DNA of 16,364 bases from an uncultured Oscillospiraceae bacterium. GTDB lineage: Bacteria; Bacillota; Clostridia; Oscillospirales; Acutalibacteraceae. A program made the translations under genes and the position numbers. Of the stretch, positions 7,110 through 13,915 are shown in pieces (within the stretch, counting starts at the first letter, position 1; every line of letters begins with the position of its first letter). Under the pieces are notes generated by a model. The model ran no database searches and was not told the DNA's origin. It was given only the letters and a program-made list of their open reading frames with translations. The stretch covers positions 1 to 16,364 of the forward strand of contig UQZY01000039.1 in NCBI GenBank assembly GCA_900545655.1. The letters are read 5' to 3'.

Positions 7110-8986
7110 GTTTCATAACCTCCGAGTTTTTTGAGTCTCTCTCTAAGCTCGTCGCTGTGCAGAGCATCTATAAATCTCTGAACCCTTTCGCTGTCATACG
7201 CTTTCTCGTCAATAAGGAAATCATACTCCTCGTTGCATACGGGAATAAAATCAAGCCCGTATGTTTTGGCTGCGGAATAAATTCCGAGCCCCGCGTCTGC
7301 CGTGCCCGAGGCAATCTGAGCGGCAACAGAGGTGTGTGTAAACTCCTCGCGGTCATATCCGTAGATATCTTTTGGGTCCATTCCGTTTTTCTTTATAAGG
7401 AAATCACAGAGAATCCTCGTGCCCGAGCCCTTCTGTCTGTTTACGTATGAGATATCTTTTCTCTCCATATCCTTAAAGGATTTAATATTTTTCGGATTAC
7501 CTGCGGCAACCATAATTCCCTGAATTCTCTTGACACCCTTTTGGAGCCTTACGCCGCCGTCCTTAAAATGTGTTGAGATATACGAGTCGTTGTAAAGCCC
7601 GGTCTTCTCATCAAGCAGGTGAATTGCTCCCATCTGAGCTTCTCCGCGCTTTATCGCCATTATCGCACCCATTGAGCCCACATGTGATGAAGAAACGACA
7701 GTGTCGGGATATGTCCTTTTAAGTATGTCGGTGATCTCATCGATAATCGGGTCGTGACTCCCTATGATAGTCAGTGTATTTTTAAGGTCGTTTTCGGATT
7801 TGAGAAGAGTAACCGAAACCGTATCTCCGACCTCGTATCCTTCGCAGTCCTGAGGTATATCGATAATTCCGTCCGCTTTAACAAAGGATGTAACCACACC
7901 CGCTCCCCTGCTTAAGGGAACAGCCGTGTACTCGCCGTTTTCATCCACTCCGAGCCTTACACGTACAAATTCTCTGTACTTAAGCGGCGATGTAAGTATT
8001 CTTGAAATCCTCGCGGAAACCACCGTTTGATCATGAAGATTGCGCCCCGTCATTATCTCTGCAACAGGTCTCATTATTTCATTTAAAACAATTATTCCGG
8101 ACACGGGGTATCCGGGCACACCGAGTATGGGCTTATCCTTTGAATATCCCAGGATTGCGGGTTTTCCCGGTTTTATGGCGATGCCGTGATAAAGAACCTC
8201 TCCGACGGTTTTTACCGCGAGACACGAATAGTCATCTCTTCCCGCAGATGAGCCCGCGTTTATGATAACGGCGTCACACTCCGAAACGGCCTGCCTCATT
8301 GTGTTTATGATATCTTCCTTTATATCCTTAACTATGGGATAGGTCTTAGGTACGGCACCCCAGCTTTTGAAAATACCGCTGAAGATAGTTGAGTTGAATT
8401 CGATTATGTCACCGGGCTTCGGGTCAGTGCACGGTGAAACTATCTCATCTCCCGTGGGAATGATTCCTATAACCGGAGGCTTTACGACATTTACGGAAAG
8501 CACGCCGCCGGCAAGCATTGCCCCGAGTGCCGCCGGAGTTATTTCCGTATACGAGGGAAGAAGCATGTCTCCCGCACATACGTCCTCACCTATCTGTCTT
8601 ACGTGCTGCCACGGAACCGCAGCGCTGTAGAGAAGGACGTCATCTCCGTCGCGCACAACATCCTCTATCATTACGACGGCATCTGTGTTCTCCGGCATCG
8701 GATCTCCCGTATCCACCTGTACAAAGTCATTTTCGGTAAGACGTACCGGTGTTGTCTCCGTTGCACCGAAGGTAACGGATGCCATAAGCGCAATTCCGTC
8801 CATTGCGGATGCATTGTAATGCGGTGCGCAGATATGCGCATATACCGCCTCGGAGGTTACACGTCCGCCGGCCTCAAAAACCGAAACCGTTTCCGACTTC
8901 GGAGAAAGACCCTGACTTTTAAGCACATGGATATATGCTTCAACGGCTTCGTCAAGCGGCGTATTGGTAAGGTATTCGTATTTCAT
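7100..8986 (-). CDS. MoeA-like molybdopterin biosynthesis protein fused to a C-terminal PBP-like domain
   Basis: The first two thirds (about 1-395) are a MoeA-type molybdopterin molybdenumtransferase, which inserts molybdate or tungstate into adenylylated molybdopterin. Visible marks are P-H-Y-N-A-S-A-M-D-G (55-64, Asp63 at the position of the conserved MoeA Asp), P-T-G-D-E (177-181), N-A-G-S-S-A-G-R (243-250), K-P-G-K-P (272-276) and G-V-P-G-Y-P (289-294), then a MoeA C-terminal barrel (about 323-395). The last third (about 403-612) is a periplasmic-binding-protein-like domain with N-R-Q-K-G-S-G-T-R (516-524) and D-A-G-L-G-I (564-569), the type related to ModE/LysR effector domains. There is no signal peptide, so this domain acts in the cytoplasm, perhaps sensing oxyanion or cofactor (inference). 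The two-part architecture is known in Clostridia and archaea. GGAGGT lies 8 nt before the ATG. A separate, unfused MoeA is encoded 68 nt upstream. Confidence 0.93.
   Translation of the reverse strand: MKYEYLTNTPLDEAVEAYIHVLKSQGLSPKSETVSVFEAGGRVTSEAVYAHICAPHYNASAMDGIALMASVTFGATETTPVRLTENDFVQVDTGDPMPENTDAVVMIEDVVRDGDDVLLYSAAVPWQHVRQIGEDVCAGDMLLPSYTEITPAALGAMLAGGVLSVNVVKPPVIGIIPTGDEIVSPCTDPKPGDIIEFNSTIFSGIFKSWGAVPKTYPIVKDIKEDIINTMRQAVSECDAVIINAGSSAGRDDYSCLAVKTVGEVLYHGIAIKPGKPAILGYSKDKPILGVPGYPVSGIIVLNEIMRPVAEIMTGRNLHDQTVVSARISRILTSPLKYREFVRVRLGVDENGEYTAVPLSRGAGVVTSFVKADGIIDIPQDCEGYEVGDTVSVTLLKSENDLKNTLTIIGSHDPIIDEITDILKRTYPDTVVSSSHVGSMGAIMAIKRGEAQMGAIHLLDEKTGLYNDSYISTHFKDGGVRLQKGVKRIQGIMVAAGNPKNIKSFKDMERKDISYVNRQKGSGTRILCDFLIKKNGMDPKDIYGYDREEFTHTSVAAQIASGTADAGLGIYSAAKTYGLDFIPVCNEEYDFLIDEKAYDSERVQRFIDALHSDELRERLKKLGGYETWD
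7118..7123 (-). promoter_or_regulatory. Shine-Dalgarno site of moaC, inside the upstream reading frame
   Basis: GGAGGT on the minus strand lies 8 nt before the moaC ATG (7109). The same six bases are the Gly-Gly codons of the C-terminal G-G-Y-E-T-W-D of the MoeA-PBP protein. With the 10-nt overlap of the two genes this implies translational coupling. Confidence 0.75.
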
Positions 8987-9054
8987 ATGATAAAACCTCC
9001 TGTTGTTAAGAGATGTTTTTTTGTAGTGTATCCTGTGCTTATAAGCTCGGAAAA

Positions 9055-10308
9055 TCAGAAAAGATTTACGTCGATTTCTTCTCCGCCCGAAAGGCCCTCA
9101 CAGTCACGGGCAATTCGGATAAATCCGTCACTTTCGGAGAGAACACTTATGAGACCGGATTTTGCGTATACCGGCTCGGCGCATAACTCACCGTCCGATT
9201 CCTTAAACTTTATTCCCATGCACTCCTCACGACCGTGGTTACACGGAATACTGAGTGAGAGAGGAGCGCGCTGCGTTGTGCCGAGTCGTTTACATCCGTT
9301 CGCACTTGTAGCCTCACCGCTCATGCTTTCTATAAGCGGCTTTACAAAAAGGTTAAAGATATAGTATGCGGCGAGCGGATGTCCGGGAAGCCCTACTGCG
9401 GGTTTTCCCGAGATTTCAGCAAATATGGTCGGCTTTCCGGGCTTTATAGCGATGCCGTGAAAAAGCACCTCGCCGAGCTTGTCATATACCTTGAAGGTCG
9501 CGTCCTTGACGCCGACCGAGCTTCCGCCCGAAACTATGACCATGTCACACGGATTTGTATTTTCGTCACCGTATATAACCGATTTTATCTTCCCCTCAAG
9601 GAGCGGAAGCTCATCAATCACAATACCCACCTTTTCAAATTCGCAGCCCATCTCGGCGAGTGCCGCGCATATGGTAAAGGTATTGATATCACGCACCTGT
9701 GCGCCCGAAGGCCTGGCAGTTACGTCCACAAGCTCGTCTCCGGTTGAGATGACCGCAATACGCGGTCTCCTGAAAACGGAGACGGTGTCGTAGCCGAGCG
9801 AGGCAAGGGCGCCTATATGGCGAGCTGCAAGGCGGGTTCCCGCCTTTAAAACCGTCTGTCCGACCTTTACGTCGTCTCCCCTGTATGTGACATATTGACC
9901 CGGAGCCGACGGTTTCAGCATGGCGCGCGTTCCGTCACCGTAATCCTCCGAGAATTCTATCATCACCATGGCGTCCGCGCCATGCGGCAGCTCGCCGCCG
10001 GTAGGCACGTATGCACATTCATTTTCTGAAATTTCAAACTCAGGTGCCTGTCCCATAAGCACCTCGCCCTTATAGTCAAGAATTGAGGGTATGGACTCGG
10101 AGCACCCGAAGGTAGAGGACGCCTTTACGGCATACCCATCAACTGTCGACCGGTTAAAATCCGGGACATTTTCCTCTGACACTATGTCCGCCGCAAGTAT
10201 TCTGCCGACAGCGGAGAGCAGGTCTGTTTCCTCTGTTTCTGTTCTTATTTCTCCGAACCTGTCAAATATTATTTTTTCTGCTTCATCTGAGGTTTTTACC
10301 GTAAGCAT
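9055..10308 (-). CDS. moeA: MoeA, molybdopterin molybdenumtransferase
   Basis: MoeA hydrolyses the adenylylated molybdopterin made by MogA and inserts molybdate (or tungstate) into the dithiolene, giving the finished Mo/W cofactor. The 417-residue length is standard for a stand-alone MoeA. Conserved marks: P-D-F-N-R-S-T-V-D-G-Y-A (49-60; Asp57 corresponds to the essential Asp59 of E. coli), V-P-T-G-G (101-105), S-T-G-D-E-L (188-193), V-S-G-G-S-S-V-G (259-266), K-P-G-K-P (290-294) and G-L-P-G-H-P (306-311). The fold order is MoeA N-terminal domains, MoCF-binding domain (about 183-330) and C-terminal barrel (about 340-417). AAGGAG lies about 8 nt before the ATG. The gene follows the mogA-type gene after 32 nt and precedes the MoeA-PBP fusion after 68 nt. 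Two MoeA paralogues side by side suggest divided roles, for example in metal choice, but the sequence does not show which. Confidence 0.95.
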   Translation of the reverse strand: MLTVKTSDEAEKIIFDRFGEIRTETEETDLLSAVGRILAADIVSEENVPDFNRSTVDGYAVKASSTFGCSESIPSILDYKGEVLMGQAPEFEISENECAYVPTGGELPHGADAMVMIEFSEDYGDGTRAMLKPSAPGQYVTYRGDDVKVGQTVLKAGTRLAARHIGALASLGYDTVSVFRRPRIAVISTGDELVDVTARPSGAQVRDINTFTICAALAEMGCEFEKVGIVIDELPLLEGKIKSVIYGDENTNPCDMVIVSGGSSVGVKDATFKVYDKLGEVLFHGIAIKPGKPTIFAEISGKPAVGLPGHPLAAYYIFNLFVKPLIESMSGEATSANGCKRLGTTQRAPLSLSIPCNHGREECMGIKFKESDGELCAEPVYAKSGLISVLSESDGFIRIARDCEGLSGGEEIDVNLF

Positions 10309-10340
10309 TAAAATAACTCCTTATATCTCTTTATGAATCG

Positions 10341-10895
10341 TCAATCTTTTCTTGCACACTCGGATGCATCGCCGATCAGGATTTCGACACCGTGGCGAAG
10401 CTCTCCGATGATAAACTCAAGACTTTCCCGAACGGCCTTGGGGCTTCCGGGCATATTTATCACAAGTGTGTGCTTGCGGATTCCGGCTGTAGCCCTTGAG
10501 AGCATCGCACGTTTTGTAACCGTCATTGAGTAAGAGCGGATTGCCTCCGGGATTCCGGGTACCGCTCTGTAACAAACAGCCCTGGTTGCTTCGGGTGTGA
10601 CATCCCGTTCCGAAAATCCGGTGCCGCCGGTCGTAAATACTATATTTGCAATTTCTTCATCTGCGATTCTTTTAAGCTCCTTACAGATGATATCGAAGTC
10701 ATCCGGAATGATTTTATACTCTGCAACCTCATATCCGAAGGGCTCGATTATCTCTTTTATCGCGGGGCCGCTTAAGTCCTCGCGCTCTCCCCTTGAGCCC
10801 TTGTCAGACATGGTAAGGATAGCGGCTTTTATTACTTTCTGTTCCTTACTTACTTTTTCGTGATGCTCATGATTCTCGTTATGCTCATGTCCCAT
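10341..10895 (-). CDS. mogA: MogA/MoaB-type molybdopterin adenylyltransferase with His-rich N-terminus
   Basis: Proteins of this family adenylylate molybdopterin with ATP, preparing it for metal insertion by MoeA. The core carries A-I-L-T-M-S-D, T-T-G-G-T-G-F, R-D-V-T-P-E-A-T, V-P-G-I-P-E-A-I-R and L-V-I-N-M-P-G-S-P-K, all usual for the MoCF-binding fold. MogA and MoaB are hard to separate by motif alone; the G-I-R-K-H-T-L-V-I-N-M-P-G-S-P-K stretch is closer to MogA. The product from the ATG at 10895 is 184 residues. The first 13 residues contain five His (3, 5, 9, 11, 12) alternating with acidic and Asn residues, an extension absent from the minimal family and possibly metal-binding. A TTG at 10904 is in frame, but it directly abuts GGAGG, whereas the ATG is 9 nt away, so the ATG is chosen. 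It starts 5 nt after the moaA stop. Confidence 0.93.
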   Translation of the reverse strand: MGHEHNENHEHHEKVSKEQKVIKAAILTMSDKGSRGEREDLSGPAIKEIIEPFGYEVAEYKIIPDDFDIICKELKRIADEEIANIVFTTGGTGFSERDVTPEATRAVCYRAVPGIPEAIRSYSMTVTKRAMLSRATAGIRKHTLVINMPGSPKAVRESLEFIIGELRHGVEILIGDASECARKD

Positions 10896-10900
10896 TTCCG

Positions 10901-11878
10901 TCAACCTCCGATTCTTGACATTCCCCTGTCCTCGATATCCTCTTTGTCAGTATAGTCGTTGAAAGTATGTTTTCTCGGCTTGTTTTTGAGTGCGTCTGCA
11001 AATGCCTCTGCAAGCTCCTTGTCCGTTGCGCCGCCTCTCATAATATCCCTCAGTGAAACACCCGTGGAAAACTGCAGGCAAAGCTTTAAATAACCCTCCG
11101 CCGTGAGCCTTACACGGTTACAGCTTTCGCAAAAGCAGTCGGTCATTGCGGTTATAAAGCCAATTGAGCCCTTAAAGCCCTCCGGCTTCAAATACCTTGC
11201 AGGCCCGCTTCCGTGTCTCACTTCGTCCGAAACAAGTCTTCCGTAATACCGGCGGAGCTCTTCTCTTATTTCACTCGCCGGCACATACCTTTCAAAGTCG
11301 TTTTTCCCGACCGGCATGTACTCGATAAATCTAACACATATGTCGCGGTCCTTTGCAAGTCCGGCTATCTCCGTAAACTCATCATCATTTACACCCTTCA
11401 TTGCAACACAGTTTATCTTTGTATTCAGCCCGCGCTCACAGCAAAGTTCGATAGCCTTCAGGACCTCTGCATGCCCGCCGCGCCTTGTTATCTCTTCAAA
11501 GCGCTCCGGCTTCAGCGTATCCAGACTGATATTCACACTGTCAAGTCCCGCCTCCGTAAGCGAGTCGATTTTTTCAGGTATAAGTATCCCGTTTGTCGTT
11601 ATGCCCACCGTTTCAATCCCCGGCACGGCCTTTATGTCACCTATAAGCGCTTCAATCCCGCGTCTTACGAGCGGCTCGCCTCCGGTAAGGCGTATTTTTG
11701 TAACCCCCGTCCCTGCGGCAACTCTTACCAGTCGCAAAATCTCCTCATAAGACAAAATATCCTCATGAGACAGGGACGGCACGCCCTCTTCGGGCATACA
11801 GTAAACGCATCTCAGGTTACACCTGTCTGTCACGGATATACGCATATAGTTTATCTCACGTCCGAAACCGTCCTTCAA
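10901..11878 (-). CDS. moaA: MoaA, GTP 3',8-cyclase (radical SAM)
   Basis: MoaA uses a radical SAM reaction to cyclise GTP to 3',8-cyclo-7,8-dihydro-GTP, the first committed step of molybdopterin synthesis. The 325-residue product has both expected [4Fe-4S] sites: N-terminal C20-x3-C24-x2-C27 in T-D-R-C-N-L-R-C-V-Y-C, and C-terminal C250-x2-C253 with C267 for GTP binding. Also present are R-L-T-G-G-E-P-L (63-70), T-T-N-G (94-97) and the C-terminal Gly-Gly. The start is a TTG at 11878, because the conserved D-G-F-G-R-E-I-N-Y-M-R-I-S segment precedes any ATG; the first in-frame ATG would remove 11 conserved residues. A GGAGAGGG ribosome site lies about 7 nt upstream. The TTG overlaps the TGA of the MoaE-like gene (TTGA), implying coupled translation. 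Confidence 0.97.
   Translation of the reverse strand: MKDGFGREINYMRISVTDRCNLRCVYCMPEEGVPSLSHEDILSYEEILRLVRVAAGTGVTKIRLTGGEPLVRRGIEALIGDIKAVPGIETVGITTNGILIPEKIDSLTEAGLDSVNISLDTLKPERFEEITRRGGHAEVLKAIELCCERGLNTKINCVAMKGVNDDEFTEIAGLAKDRDICVRFIEYMPVGKNDFERYVPASEIREELRRYYGRLVSDEVRHGSGPARYLKPEGFKGSIGFITAMTDCFCESCNRVRLTAEGYLKLCLQFSTGVSLRDIMRGGATDKELAEAFADALKNKPRKHTFNDYTDKEDIEDRGMSRIGG
10904..10909 (-). promoter_or_regulatory. Shine-Dalgarno site of mogA, overlapping the last codons of moaA
   Basis: GGAGGT on the minus strand is both the ribosome site for the ATG at 10895 and the two C-terminal glycine codons of MoaA, directly followed by the TGA stop. MoaA's terminal Gly-Gly is functionally important in known MoaA proteins, so the same bases serve protein function and translation of the next gene. 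The site decides the mogA start. Confidence 0.75.
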
Positions 11879-12255
11879 AACTGTTCCCTCTCCTCAACAC
11901 ATTCGCTTTTTATATGACCAACGAGGAACTGCAAAGCATCCACCACGTGCGGACGGATATCTCCGCCTATAAGGACATACATGATGTCGTCTCCGACCTT
12001 AAGTTCACCTCTCGCAAGCCACACCCTCACATAATAAATGCCCGGCAATGTATACGTCTTTTTTATATACTCATTCACCATCTCGTCATTATATGAGAAA
12101 TACATACCCTTTACGGGCTGCGTGTTCTCGTCGCCGAGGCGCACCTTTGCCTTTGCATCCTCACGCACTATCCCGTTGTGAGTAAGATACATCCCGCACT
12201 TGCCAGCGTCCGGATGGTTTTTTGCTTCTGCGAGCCATTCATTAAGATCAATCAT
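11875..12255 (-). CDS. Divergent MoaE-like protein (molybdopterin synthase large-subunit fold)
   Basis: The 126-residue product resembles MoaE, which with MoaD inserts two sulfurs into cPMP to make molybdopterin. Pattern match: G-M-Y-L-T-H-N-G-I-V-R (21-31) against the family's G-A-x-x-x-F-x-G-x-V-R; Y-V-R-V-W-L-A-R-G-E-L-K-V-G-D-D (75-90) against the H-R-x-G-x-L-x-x-G-E segment; and I-R-P-H-V-V-D-A-L-Q-F (100-110) then I-K-S (115-117). Arg31, Arg101 and Lys116 fit E. coli Arg39, Arg104 and Lys119, with the exact 15-residue spacing between the last two. However, the His of the HR pair is Ile100, and the P-I-W-K-K-E end of MoaE is replaced by an acidic tail in which the Lys126 position is Arg123. 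It could be an active but divergent MoaE or a repurposed relative. It lies 9 nt after the methyltransferase and overlaps moaA by 4 nt. Confidence 0.7.
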   Translation of the reverse strand: MIDLNEWLAEAKNHPDAGKCGMYLTHNGIVREDAKAKVRLGDENTQPVKGMYFSYNDEMVNEYIKKTYTLPGIYYVRVWLARGELKVGDDIMYVLIGGDIRPHVVDALQFLVGHIKSECVEEREQF

Positions 12256-12264
12256 ACAAATTCC

Positions 12265-13122
12265 TCATTCTTTATCTGTTTCCCACAAAATCCATGAATA
12301 AAGTGATTCCGTCCTTCTTATCACTCTTCCGTCCGGATATGCTTTTTCAAGATATCTGTAAACCGCATCTATCTCCTTCTCGGACGGCGCTCTGTCACGG
12401 ATGATGTTTACGGCGGCATCCTCCGCAACGGTTTTTGTCAGTTCGTACTCATAGTCTATTTTTTCACCTGTATAGTCCATACGGGGATTAAGGCCCATAA
12501 GCCATAGAATATTCCATATACAATAGGGAGAACTGTTGCCCCAACTTGTGTTTACGGGTCTTTCAAAAACATTCTTTCCCACCTCATCCTTAAGACTGTC
12601 CTTAAGGTAAACAAAGCTGTTGTTAAAAGCCCATTTTCGGCTTGCCTCATTTATTTTACGTATACACCCGACGTTATCCATGGCGGGTGTGAGTGATGTA
12701 AACACCAGATCAAACTTTTTCTCCCAATGAAGCTCCTTCACCGATTCCGTGAGAAAATCCGCCTCAGAGAAAAATACATTTTTCATACCCGCGGACGCCG
12801 CGTTTTCACGGGCATAGTCAAGCATGACGGGAGATATATCAGAAAGAGTTACTCTCCTTACATGCTTTGCAAATTCAAGCCCATATTTTCCGGGACCGCA
12901 ACCGAGGTCAAGAACATCATAGTCCTCCGAAAGTGCGCCGGCTGCCATAAGATAATCCGTAAGCTGAATTATCTTTTCGTCCTTTTTAAGCCTTACCTTC
13001 CGGCTGTCGTGATCCCAGTTCTGTGCTATCCTGTCCCACGTTTCCCTTGTATGCTTCATTCCGTCCTTTGGCTTTGATTCCTGCCATAGGTTGTCGAAGT
13101 ATTCAATATCTTTGTTTTCCAT
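12265..13122 (-). CDS. Class I SAM-dependent methyltransferase of unknown substrate
   Basis: The 285-residue product has a Rossmann-type SAM domain: motif I V-L-D-L-G-C-G-P-G (70-78), acidic strand-2 residue Asp95 in V-T-L-S-D, and F-D-L-V-F-T-S-L-T-P-A-M (137-148) at the motif IV position. The N-terminus has a helical W-x-x-R-I-A-Q-N-W-D segment (29-37), and the C-terminal part (about 185-285) is an aromatic-rich lid with W-G-N-S-S-P-Y and W-I-L-W. No zinc-binding Cys set, nucleic-acid-binding domain or transmembrane helix is seen. It lies between the importer ATPase (10-nt gap) and the MoaE-like gene (9-nt gap), so it is co-transcribed with Mo/W uptake and cofactor genes. No methylation step is known in basic Mo-cofactor synthesis. 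The ATG at 13122 is chosen over a longer reading frame to 13188 because it has a GGTGA site and avoids a large overlap with the ATPase gene. Confidence 0.87.
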   Translation of the reverse strand: MENKDIEYFDNLWQESKPKDGMKHTRETWDRIAQNWDHDSRKVRLKKDEKIIQLTDYLMAAGALSEDYDVLDLGCGPGKYGLEFAKHVRRVTLSDISPVMLDYARENAASAGMKNVFFSEADFLTESVKELHWEKKFDLVFTSLTPAMDNVGCIRKINEASRKWAFNNSFVYLKDSLKDEVGKNVFERPVNTSWGNSSPYCIWNILWLMGLNPRMDYTGEKIDYEYELTKTVAEDAAVNIIRDRAPSEKEIDAVYRYLEKAYPDGRVIRRTESLYSWILWETDKE

Positions 13123-13132
13123 CTTTTCACCG

Positions 13133-13915
13133 CTAATCAATGTCAGGAGAAACACAGACCGTCCTATGTACCTCTTCGACATATACAAGTTTTATTTCCG
13201 TTCCGTATACACTTTGAAGCCTTTCCTCGGTAAGGATTTCATCCGCCCTTCCGCATTCAAGCCTTCCGTCTCTTGACAGGACGGCAACCGAGCCTCCGAG
13301 CAAAACAGCATGGTCGGGATTGTGCGTTGTCATGACAACGGCATATCCTTTTTTTGAAAGACCCTTTATTATCTTGAGCGTCTTGAGCTGGTTTCCGTAA
13401 TCAAGGTGTGCGGTCGGCTCGTCAAAAAGCAACACCTTCGGCTCCTGTGCCAGCGCACGGGCTATCATTGCCTGCTGTCGTTCACCGCCCGAAATCTGCA
13501 TATACGACTTATTTGAAAGATGTGTAAGACCCATATCCGAAATAGCCCTTTCGGCAATCTCCCTGTCCCCTGCCGTCGGTCTTTCAAACAATTTCATCTT
13601 AGATGCACGTCCCATAAGGACAAATTCAAGAACGGTATAATCAAATGCCGCCGCATGGTTTTGAGGAACGTATCCCACTATGTTGGCTATTTCTCTGGGC
13701 TTCATTGAAAATATATCTTTCCCCATAAGCTCGATGCTTCCGCCCTGCGGCTTTAAAAGTGCAGCCATGCACTCAAGCAGAGTTGACTTTCCCGCACCGT
13801 TCGGGCCGAGAACCGACATTATTTCTCCTGACGACAACGAAAGCGAAACCGAATCGAGAACCCTGCGTGTTTCGCTGCCGTATGAAAATTCGATATCTTT
13901 TACACAGTATATCAT
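13133..13915 (-). CDS. ABC importer ATPase of a FecCD-type system (probable molybdate/tungstate, MolC-like)
   Basis: This is the cytoplasmic ATPase that powers the adjacent permease. The 260-residue product has Walker A G-P-N-G-A-G-K-S-T (37-45), Q-loop Gln85, signature I-S-G-G-E-R-Q-Q (141-148), Walker B V-L-L-F-D-E-P-T (161-168) and switch His198, so it should be active. It matches the FepC/BtuD/FhuC group that pairs with FecCD permeases for iron chelates, haem or cobalamin; the same group includes MolC of Haemophilus influenzae, which imports molybdate and tungstate. Placement inside a Mo-cofactor operon favours the latter, by inference only. Its ATG overlaps the permease stop (ATGA), and AGGAGGT lies 7 nt upstream within the permease gene. 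The methyltransferase follows 10 nt after its stop. Confidence 0.93.
   Translation of the reverse strand: MIYCVKDIEFSYGSETRRVLDSVSLSLSSGEIMSVLGPNGAGKSTLLECMAALLKPQGGSIELMGKDIFSMKPREIANIVGYVPQNHAAAFDYTVLEFVLMGRASKMKLFERPTAGDREIAERAISDMGLTHLSNKSYMQISGGERQQAMIARALAQEPKVLLFDEPTAHLDYGNQLKTLKIIKGLSKKGYAVVMTTHNPDHAVLLGGSVAVLSRDGRLECGRADEILTEERLQSVYGTEIKLVYVEEVHRTVCVSPDID

Noticed and set aside
9037..9046. Ten-base palindrome GCTTATAAGC in the gap between the two moeA genes
   Set aside because: It is too short for a hairpin terminator, lacks a T-tract and matches no operator I know; chance is the simplest explanation. No convincing internal promoter was found in the gap either.
8603..9364. Long open frame on + opposite the moeA genes
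   Set aside because: It overlaps two well-supported genes on the other strand, has no ribosome site, and its product is rich in Arg, Cys and His as expected for antisense frames.
13123..13188. Longer N-terminus for the methyltransferase (22 extra residues)
   Set aside because: It would overlap the ATPase gene by about 56 nt and has no good ribosome site, while the ATG at 13122 has GGTGA at a workable distance just after the ATPase stop.
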